From contig JAFTXO010000004.1 of NCBI GenBank assembly GCA_017461765.1, positions 1 to 64,000 of the forward strand: a stretch of 64,000 nt of DNA, given 5' to 3'. Source of the stretch: Clostridia bacterium. GTDB taxonomy: Bacteria > Bacillota > Clostridia > Oscillospirales > CAG-272. Of this stretch, positions 57,576-64,000 are shown piece by piece (the stretch's first letter is position 1; each line of letters starts with the position of its first letter). Below the pieces are notes generated by a model. It was not told where the DNA came from and searched no databases. It saw only the letters and a program-made list of their open reading frames with translations. Both the position numbers and the translations under genes were made by a program.

Positions 57576-58979
57576 ATGAGCGAGGATATGAATTTCGTCA
57601 CCGTGCAGGAAATGGCACAACAAGCTGAATATACAAAAAAAGTGCGTGATATGATAAAGGACAAGCAGCTAAAGGCTTTCGTTTATACGCTTGGGTGTCA
57701 GCAAAACGAGGCTGACAGTGAAAGAATTCGCGGCATTTTTCTGTCTATGGGATATACCGTTACGGATGACGAGGAGATAGCCGACCTTATAATGGTCAAT
57801 ACCTGTGCTATAAGAGAGCATGCTGAAAAAAGAGCACTGTCGGTAATAGGCAGATATAAGCATAACAAGGCGAGAAATCCCGATACCGTGATCGGTGTGT
57901 GCGGCTGTATGCCCGCTCAGGGACATAGATCGGAGCAGCTTAAGCATTCTTATCATTATGTTGATTTCGTCTTTGGTACAGGCTCGCTTCATAAGATACC
58001 CGAATATGTTTACAATGCTCTTAATAAGGGCAAGCGCATATTCGTTGCCGAAAGCGACAAGCCAAAGATTGCCGAGGGTGTTCCCGTAGTTCGCGAAAGC
58101 AGCTTCAAGGCTTGGGTTAGCATAATGTACGGCTGTAATAACTTCTGCACATACTGCATAGTTCCTTACGTCAGAGGCAGAGAACGCAGCCGTAAGATGC
58201 AGGATGTTATAAATGAAGTAAGGACACTTGTAAACGAAGGGTATAAGGATATAACGCTTCTCGGTCAGAACGTAAATTCATACGGAAAAGACCTTGACGG
58301 CTCGCCTACAATTGCGGATCTTCTTAACGAAATATCGAAAATAGAGGGCGATTTCTGGATACATCTTATGACAAGCCATCCAAAGGATGCGTCAAGCGCG
58401 CTTATTGATGCGATTTCAAAGAGCGATAAGATAGCAAATCATTTTCACCTTCCTCTGCAATCCGGCTCGGATACTGTGCTAAAGCGTATGAACCGACATT
58501 ACGATAAGGAAAAATACCTTTCGATAGTAAAGGAGCTCAAGGAGAAAAACGAGGGCATCGTATTTACCACCGATATTATAGTCGGCTTCCCTGGTGAGAG
58601 CGAGCGCGATTTTGAGGATACGCTCGATATCGTCAAAAGGGTAGAATACGATTCTATATATACCTTTCAGTTTTCACCAAGAAAGGGAACTGCAGCTTAT
58701 TCAATGGATGATCAAATTCCCGAGGATGTGAAAAAAGAAAGATTTGAAAGACTTAATGAGGTTCAAAACGAGATATCAAAGGCGAAGAATGAGGCTATGA
58801 TAGGAAAAACGGTAAAGGTTCTCGTTGAGGGTAAAAGCAAAAACAACGATAAGATATATTCCTCCCGTACAGAAGGAAATAAAATAGTCCATTTCAGCTC
58901 CGATAAGGATCTTACAGGACAGTTTATAAATATCAAAATCATTCGTGCAGACACATTTGCTCTGTACGGTGAAATATAA
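57576..58979 (+). CDS. miaB: tRNA-2-methylthio-N6-dimethylallyladenosine synthase
   Basis: A 467-residue radical SAM methylthiotransferase that adds 2-methylthio to i6A37 of tRNAs. The N-terminal domain has the auxiliary cluster cysteines (YTLGCQQNEADSE, VNTCAIREHAEKRA and GVCGCMPAQ). The radical SAM motif is MYGCNNFCTYCIVPYVRGRERSR (Cx3Cx2C). The C-terminal TRAM domain (about 400-467) is present. The start is ambiguous: ATG at 57576 has AGAGG almost touching it, while ATG at 57588 has GAGG two bases upstream. The order miaB-ricA-mutS-mutL resembles ymcB-ymcA-cotE-mutS-mutL in B. subtilis. Confidence 0.93.
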   Translation: MSEDMNFVTVQEMAQQAEYTKKVRDMIKDKQLKAFVYTLGCQQNEADSERIRGIFLSMGYTVTDDEEIADLIMVNTCAIREHAEKRALSVIGRYKHNKARNPDTVIGVCGCMPAQGHRSEQLKHSYHYVDFVFGTGSLHKIPEYVYNALNKGKRIFVAESDKPKIAEGVPVVRESSFKAWVSIMYGCNNFCTYCIVPYVRGRERSRKMQDVINEVRTLVNEGYKDITLLGQNVNSYGKDLDGSPTIADLLNEISKIEGDFWIHLMTSHPKDASSALIDAISKSDKIANHFHLPLQSGSDTVLKRMNRHYDKEKYLSIVKELKEKNEGIVFTTDIIVGFPGESERDFEDTLDIVKRVEYDSIYTFQFSPRKGTAAYSMDDQIPEDVKKERFERLNEVQNEISKAKNEAMIGKTVKVLVEGKSKNNDKIYSSRTEGNKIVHFSSDKDLTGQFINIKIIRADTFALYGEI

Positions 58980-58998
58980 AATAAAAGGAGAAACTACT

Positions 58999-59394
58999 AT
59001 GGAAAGCATTATGAAGCTTGCTGCTGAGCTTGGTCAAGAGATCAAGAAAGCTCCCTGCATCACAAAAATGAACGAGGCAAAGGAGAAATATGATAAGGAC
59101 GAACAGCTCCAGCAGATGATGTTTGAATACAATGCTCAGCAGATCGCTCTTGCAGAAGAGTATAAGAAGGATCCTGTTGATCAAAAGGTTGTTGAAGCTA
59201 TCGAGGCACGTTTGAACGATATCGTTGCAAGCGTAATGGCGTCCCCTGCTTTCGTTGAACTCAACGAGGTTCAGAAGGAAGTAAACGAGCTTATGGAAGC
59301 TGTAAACGGCGAGATCGAATTCCAGATCACAGGCAAGCGTCCTTGCTCACACGATTGCCATTCCTGCGGTTCTGACTGCGGACATCATCACTGA
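58999..59394 (+). CDS. ricA: YlbF/YmcA-family protein, probable RicA, with Cys/His tail
   Basis: A 131-residue helical protein of the Com_YlbF family. Residues 1-105 form the helical core (LAAELGQEIKKAPC..., LNEVQKEVNELMEAVN). The tail holds Cys116, Cys120, Cys123 and Cys127 with His118, His121 and His129-131. In Bacillus RicA, C-terminal cysteines contribute to the Fe-S clusters of the RicA-RicF-RicT complex. The position directly after miaB is that of ymcA (ricA), so I favour RicA over RicF. AAAAGGAGA precedes the ATG at 58999; an in-frame upstream start would lie in miaB. ricT is at 29053-29937; no ricF is in the window. Confidence 0.8.
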   Translation: MESIMKLAAELGQEIKKAPCITKMNEAKEKYDKDEQLQQMMFEYNAQQIALAEEYKKDPVDQKVVEAIEARLNDIVASVMASPAFVELNEVQKEVNELMEAVNGEIEFQITGKRPCSHDCHSCGSDCGHHH

Positions 59395-59419
59395 TTAAAA
59401 GAAACGGAGGTAGAACAGT

Positions 59420-61996
59420 ATGACATCAATGATGCAACAGTACCTTGATATAAAAAATCAGTATAAGGATTTTATACTGTTTTATCGTCTTGGTGACTTT
59501 TATGAAATGTTCTTCGACGATGCCATTAAGGCATCAAGAGAGCTTGATCTTACTCTTACAGGCAGAGATTGTGGCGAGGAAGAGCGCGCGCCGATGTGCG
59601 GTGTTCCTTACCACAGCTGTGAGAGCTATATAGGAAAGCTGATATCAAAGGGCTACAAGGTAGCTATTTGCGAACAAATGGAAGATCCCGCGACTGCCAA
59701 GGGACTTGTGCGCCGCGAGGTCGTAAGAGAGATAACTCCCGGAACGGTAGTTGAATCAACTCTGCTAAACGAAAACAAAAACAACTATCTTGCATCCGTG
59801 TATATAAGAGGAGCAAGGGTAGGTATCTGCTTTGCCGATATTTCAACAGGTGAGATATCTGCTACATCGACAGATAACGAAAATACCAAGATTTTAAATG
59901 AGCTTGGAACATATTCTCCTAAGGAGATAATAGTAAATGCGTCAGCTGATGACGCATCGTACATATATGATTTTGCAAAGACGAGAATAGGCGCGCTTTG
60001 CGAATTCGATATGACAAGTAATTTTGAATATACCTCGGCAATCGATACGGTCAGAAACCAATTCGGCTCCGATTTTATAGTAAAATACGAAAACGACGAG
60101 CCTATGCTTTGTGCAATGGGCGCGATACTCAAATATATAAGTGACACTCAAAGAACCGATATCTCATACATAAATAACCTCAATGTTTACGGCGAGGGTC
60201 AGTATCTTGAGATGGATCTTAATACAAGAAGAAACCTTGAGCTTTGCGAAACTATGCGTAACAAGGAAAAAAGGGGAAGCCTTTTCTGGGTGCTTGATAA
60301 AACAAAGACCGCGATGGGTGCAAGAATGCTCCGTAATTTCGTTGAGCATCCGCTTATCGACATCAAGAGAATAAATGCCCGTCAAAGCGCCGTTGAGACA
60401 TTGGTCGAAAACTTCGTTTTAAGAGAGGAGATCGCACATCTTATGACAAGCGTTCTCGATCTTGAAAGGCTTATGACAAGGGTGATCTACGGTACTGCGG
60501 GCGGAAAGGATCTTCGTGCTATCGCTTCAACGATAGCGGTGCTTCCCGAAATAAAAAATCTTTTATATACAGTAAATTCTTTGGAGCTTTCTTGGATAAG
60601 AGACGAGCTTGATACCCTTGATGACATTTATAAAATGATAGACAATACGCTCGTTGAAACACCGCCGTTTTCCATAAGAGAGGGCGGATTTATAAAGGAC
60701 GGCTTCAATAAAGACGTTGACTATTTGCGCTCAGTAATGACAGACGGGAAGGGCTGGATCTCAAAGATCGAGCAGGACGAGCGTGAAAAGACAGATATAA
60801 AAACACTTAAAATAGGATATAACAGAGTCTTTGGATATTATATAGAGGTAACAAAATCCTTTGTTAATCAGGTTCCCGATTATTATATAAGAAAGCAAAC
60901 GCTTTCGAACTGTGAAAGATATATAACCGATGATCTTAAAAGTATGGAGGCTACCGTCCTTGGCGCACAGGATAAGGTCTGCTCGCTTGAATACGATATC
61001 TTTATCGCCTTAAGAGATGAGATATCGAAAAACTTCAAGAGAATTCAAAAAAGCGCAAATCTGATTGCAAGGCTTGATGTATATGTGTCCTTGGCAGAGG
61101 TGGCTATGAAGAATAATTATATTCGTCCCGAGGTCGATTACAGTGATGTGATAGACATAAAGGACGGTCGCCACCCGGTTGTAGAGCAATTTGTAAAGGA
61201 TAGCTATTTCGTGCCTAACGATACATATCTTAATACCACAAGCGACCGCTTGGCTCTTATAACAGGACCGAATATGGCGGGAAAATCGACGTATATGCGC
61301 CAAAGCGCACTTATCGTTGTAATGGCTCAGATAGGCTCGTTCGTTCCGGCGAAGGAAGCAAGGATTGGCGTTGTGGACAAGCTCTTTACCCGTGTGGGCG
61401 CATCGGACGATTTAGCATCGGGACAGTCCACATTTATGCTTGAAATGACCGAGGTCGCGTATATACTTGAAAATGCGACCAAGCGCAGCTTTATAATATA
61501 CGACGAGATCGGCAGAGGAACGAGCACCTATGACGGAATGAGCATGGCGCGCGCCATAGCCGAATATACCGCAAGTAAAAAGATCGGCGCAAAGACGATG
61601 TTTGCAACGCACTATCACGAGCTTACCTCACTTGAGGATGAGATAAGCGGAATAGTAAACTATAATATAGCCGCAAAAAAGCGCGGAGAGGATATCGTAT
61701 TTCTTCGGAAGATCGTAAAAGGTCCGACAGACGACAGCTACGGTATCGAGGTATCAAAGCTTGCAGGCGTGCCAAACGAGGTCGTTAAACGTGCTAAGCA
61801 GATACTTAACGATATCTTAAGCGGAGAAATGCAAATAAAGCAGCCCGTATCAAAGAAGGTTGAGCCTAAAATGGAGCTCTCTATCGATGATATCGGAGTT
61901 TACGAGGCTGCTGACAGAATAAAAAAGATAGATATAAATACACTTACGCCTATTGAGGCAATGAATTTTATATTCGAGCTTAAAAAGTTATTTTGA
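59420..61996 (+). CDS. mutS: DNA mismatch repair protein MutS
   Basis: An 858-residue MutS1. The mismatch-binding domain is at the N-terminus with the Phe-x-Glu motif in RLGDFYEMFFDDA, near residue 30. Connector, lever and clamp domains follow. The ATPase has Walker A ITGPNMAGKSTYMRQ near residue 613, the Walker B region FIIYDEIGRGTSTYDGMS, and MFATHYHELT. The C-terminal helix-turn-helix for dimerisation and the short tail (IGVYEAADRIKKIDINTLTPIEAMNFIFELKKLF) are complete. ACGGAGG precedes the ATG. Located 25 bases after ricA. Confidence 0.97.
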   Translation: MTSMMQQYLDIKNQYKDFILFYRLGDFYEMFFDDAIKASRELDLTLTGRDCGEEERAPMCGVPYHSCESYIGKLISKGYKVAICEQMEDPATAKGLVRREVVREITPGTVVESTLLNENKNNYLASVYIRGARVGICFADISTGEISATSTDNENTKILNELGTYSPKEIIVNASADDASYIYDFAKTRIGALCEFDMTSNFEYTSAIDTVRNQFGSDFIVKYENDEPMLCAMGAILKYISDTQRTDISYINNLNVYGEGQYLEMDLNTRRNLELCETMRNKEKRGSLFWVLDKTKTAMGARMLRNFVEHPLIDIKRINARQSAVETLVENFVLREEIAHLMTSVLDLERLMTRVIYGTAGGKDLRAIASTIAVLPEIKNLLYTVNSLELSWIRDELDTLDDIYKMIDNTLVETPPFSIREGGFIKDGFNKDVDYLRSVMTDGKGWISKIEQDEREKTDIKTLKIGYNRVFGYYIEVTKSFVNQVPDYYIRKQTLSNCERYITDDLKSMEATVLGAQDKVCSLEYDIFIALRDEISKNFKRIQKSANLIARLDVYVSLAEVAMKNNYIRPEVDYSDVIDIKDGRHPVVEQFVKDSYFVPNDTYLNTTSDRLALITGPNMAGKSTYMRQSALIVVMAQIGSFVPAKEARIGVVDKLFTRVGASDDLASGQSTFMLEMTEVAYILENATKRSFIIYDEIGRGTSTYDGMSMARAIAEYTASKKIGAKTMFATHYHELTSLEDEISGIVNYNIAAKKRGEDIVFLRKIVKGPTDDSYGIEVSKLAGVPNEVVKRAKQILNDILSGEMQIKQPVSKKVEPKMELSIDDIGVYEAADRIKKIDINTLTPIEAMNFIFELKKLF

Positions 61997-62012
61997 AAGG
62001 AAGTGAACAACA

Positions 62013-63974
62013 GTGGGAAGGATCAATTTACTTGGCTTTGATGTTGCCAATTTAATAGCAGCAGGAGAGGTCGTTGACCGTCCTTCGTCTGTTGTAAAGG
62101 AGCTTCTTGAAAACGCAATAGATTCGGGCGCTGATGCAATAACCGTAGAAATAAAAAAGGGCGGAACTGCATTTATCCGTATAACCGATAACGGTTGCGG
62201 TATAGAATATGATGATCTGCCTGTTGCTATTTTGCGTCACGCAACGAGTAAAATAAAGGATCAGACCGATCTTGAAGCCATAATGACCCTGGGCTTCAGA
62301 GGAGAGGCGCTTGCCGCGATATCCTCCGTATCAAAGGTCAGAATAATGTCAAAGCAAAGGGAAAGCTCCATCGGCGGATTTTTGGAGTGCCACGGCGGTG
62401 AGGTAATATCTCATATGCAAACGGGCTGTGCCGACGGAACTACCGTTATAGTAGAGGATCTTTTCTATAATGTTCCCGCACGAAAGAAATTTCTTAAAAA
62501 GGACGTCACCGAAACGGGTGCTATAACGGGCGTTGTCGAAAAGGTAGCGCTTTCAAAGCCCGATATATCCTTCAGATATATAATAGACGGCGAGGTGAAA
62601 TACGTCACCTCAGGCGACGGAAGCCTTTCAAATACGATATACGCGCTTCTCGGAAGGGAAATAACGAAGCAATCGATGCAGGTATCCCGAGAGGAGAGCG
62701 GAGTGAAGATAGACGGATTTATATCAACTCCCGAATTCGTGCGCTCTAACAGAAACTTAGAGAATTTTTATATAAATTCAAGATATGTAAAGAGCAAGAC
62801 CGCATCTGCTGCTATCGAACAAGCGTATCAATCGTATATCCCATCCGATAAATTCCCTTTTTGTGTTTTGAATATAGAGATAGATCCCAAAACGGTTGAT
62901 GTAAATGTTCATCCGTCAAAGCTTGAGGTCAAATTTTCAAACGAAAGGCTCATCTTTGAAGCCGTATATTATGCGGTGAGAAGCGCACTTTCAAACAATA
63001 TAACGCGCCCTGAGCTTTACAAGGAAAACGACACATCATTGCCGAAATCCACACCCTCGGTATTTCCCGTATACGATAAGGAAGCGCCGAAGGCGGAAAG
63101 GATGGCGTTTGACTCAAAGGGAAATATCGGTACGCTTAGAAGTCCCACAACACTCAGCTACGATAGCGTGAGTGCGCCAAAGAGCGCAAGCTTCTTCGAG
63201 GTATATAATACTGCAAAGAACGACACATCTCCCTATAAAAAGACACTTGATGCTGTTTTTGGTGACAAAAAACAAGAAATAAAAGCACCGATTATCGACA
63301 CATCATGCGAGAAAACGCCACAAAGCAACATTGTCGAAATACCGAAATATATTGAGAAAAACGAGACGGTAAGTGTCGAAAAAACAGTTCCCGACTACAA
63401 AATAATTGGGGAAGCCTTTAATTCATACGTTATAGCGGAGCTTGGAGAAACGATGTATCTTATAGATAAGCACGCCGCGCACGAAAGAATAATGTTTGAA
63501 CAGTTAAAGGAAACTATGAAATCAGCCACTCCCTCGTCCCAAATGCTTCTTATACCGCTCGAGGTTCATTTGACCTCCGAGGAGAAAGCTACTGTTTGTG
63601 AGTGGGAGGAGGATATAAGAAAAACAGGCTTCGGCTTTGAAATAGACGACACGTCTGTCGTGAAAATATACGAAATTCCATCGGGAATAGAGCAGAGCGC
63701 GGCTGCGGATATGCTTATTACTTTTGCGTCCCGTCTTGTAAAAGGAGAAGGAGATGCGCAAAAAACGAAGGATGAATTTTTCGAGCGTGCTTTGTATCAG
63801 GCAGCCTGCAAGGCGTCGATCAAGGCGGGCAGAGTGTACGATGAAGCGCATATAAAATGGATATGCGACAGGGTTTTCACGCTTGATAATATTAAGTATT
63901 GCCCACACGGCCGCCCCGTAGCCTTTGAAATCACGAAGCATTATCTCGAAAAGCAGTTTGAAAGGATCAAATAA
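62013..63974 (+). CDS. mutL: DNA mismatch repair protein MutL
   Basis: A 653-residue MutL starting with GTG at 62013 after GAAAGGAAGTGA. The GHKL ATPase motifs are VKELLENAIDSGAD, ITDNGCGI, and TLGFRGEALAAISSVSK. The linker (about 330-470) is variable and polar. The C-terminal endonuclease domain has LIDKHAAHERIMFEQ (DxHAxxERxxFE), ACKASIKAGRVY and YCPHGRPVAFEI, the metal-dependent nickase of species without MutH. The TAA stop overlaps the ATG of the next gene by one base. Confidence 0.96.
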   Translation: MGRINLLGFDVANLIAAGEVVDRPSSVVKELLENAIDSGADAITVEIKKGGTAFIRITDNGCGIEYDDLPVAILRHATSKIKDQTDLEAIMTLGFRGEALAAISSVSKVRIMSKQRESSIGGFLECHGGEVISHMQTGCADGTTVIVEDLFYNVPARKKFLKKDVTETGAITGVVEKVALSKPDISFRYIIDGEVKYVTSGDGSLSNTIYALLGREITKQSMQVSREESGVKIDGFISTPEFVRSNRNLENFYINSRYVKSKTASAAIEQAYQSYIPSDKFPFCVLNIEIDPKTVDVNVHPSKLEVKFSNERLIFEAVYYAVRSALSNNITRPELYKENDTSLPKSTPSVFPVYDKEAPKAERMAFDSKGNIGTLRSPTTLSYDSVSAPKSASFFEVYNTAKNDTSPYKKTLDAVFGDKKQEIKAPIIDTSCEKTPQSNIVEIPKYIEKNETVSVEKTVPDYKIIGEAFNSYVIAELGETMYLIDKHAAHERIMFEQLKETMKSATPSSQMLLIPLEVHLTSEEKATVCEWEEDIRKTGFGFEIDDTSVVKIYEIPSGIEQSAAADMLITFASRLVKGEGDAQKTKDEFFERALYQAACKASIKAGRVYDEAHIKWICDRVFTLDNIKYCPHGRPVAFEITKHYLEKQFERIK

Positions 63975-64000
63975 TGTTTGAAGTATTAAAAACCGATAAC
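63974..64000 (+). CDS. Start of a further gene, possibly queuine tRNA-ribosyltransferase
   Basis: Only nine codons are in the window: MFEVLKTDN, starting at the ATG that overlaps the mutL stop (TAATG). N-termini of the form M-[FY]-x-[VL]-[LI]-K-T-D occur in Tgt proteins of Clostridia, which motivates the guess. MiaA, the other common neighbour of mutL, usually starts with a P-loop strand that is not seen here. The evidence is thin. Confidence 0.35.

Overview
The window looks like chromosome from an anaerobic, spore-forming member of the Clostridia (moderate to low GC, AT-rich intergenic DNA, strong AGGAGG-type ribosome sites, sigma-A promoters mostly with 17-bp spacers). Spore formation is supported by a complete cotJA-cotJB-cotJC cluster and a CwlD-like amidase. 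Anaerobic metabolism is supported by a bifurcating NfnAB-type transhydrogenase pair, an 8Fe ferredoxin, a PduL-type phosphotransacylase and an iron-sulfur Old-Yellow-Enzyme protein. No phage, CRISPR array or resistance gene was seen.

Layout. 1-125: left edge of an IS3-like insertion sequence. 165-8362 (minus): a tight six-gene operon with two tandem heparinase II/III-like proteins, a sugar-phosphate isomerase-like TIM barrel, a fumarate-reductase-like flavoprotein, a short-chain dehydrogenase and an FMN/Fe-S oxidoreductase. Its promoter region carries a perfect GntR-type palindrome. 8579-11515 (plus, divergent): a D-2-hydroxyacid dehydrogenase and a large glutaminase-A-like (DUF4965) protein. 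Together these eight genes look like an intracellular carbohydrate or uronate pathway with an unusual amount of redox chemistry. This is my best candidate for an undescribed system.

11672-17588: MazF-like toxin without antitoxin, acyl-ACP thioesterase, DUF5131 protein, a 375-bp non-coding element built of hairpins with long terminal inverted repeats, pyridoxal kinase, PduL, an esterase and a lipid kinase. 17603-30928 (minus): MFS permease, asnB, radA, cwlD-like, tatD, metG, nagA, rsmI, trmN6-like, ferredoxin, ricT and holB. The holB-ricT-trmN6-rsmI-metG-tatD order resembles the Bacillus subtilis holB-yaaT-yabB-rsmI-metS-yabD block, with nagA and a ferredoxin inserted.

31203-45207: gap, comEC (with a decayed C-terminal domain), trkH/trkA (minus), cotJABC, a LysR regulator, nadK, nfnA, nfnB, and a lipoprotein HtrA-like protease carrying five CxxC modules and interrupted by an in-frame amber codon. 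45361-54551: Gfo/Idh/MocA oxidoreductase, coaE, lytic transglycosylase, M18 aminopeptidase, a KDPG aldolase fused to a VOC-like domain, prfA, tsaC/sua5, a topoisomerase IV-type A subunit and a small membrane protein. 54856-55105: tRNA-Leu(GAG), followed by a second array of hairpins of a different repeat family. 55318-64000: SGNH hydrolase, hpt, a flavodoxin-like protein, miaB, ricA, mutS, mutL (B. subtilis-like order) and the first nine codons of another gene, possibly tgt.

Besides the sugar/redox locus, the most unusual items are the two hairpin-array elements (13921-14295 and 54975-55105), the amber-split protease, the ferredoxin with two extra cysteines and the aldolase-VOC fusion.
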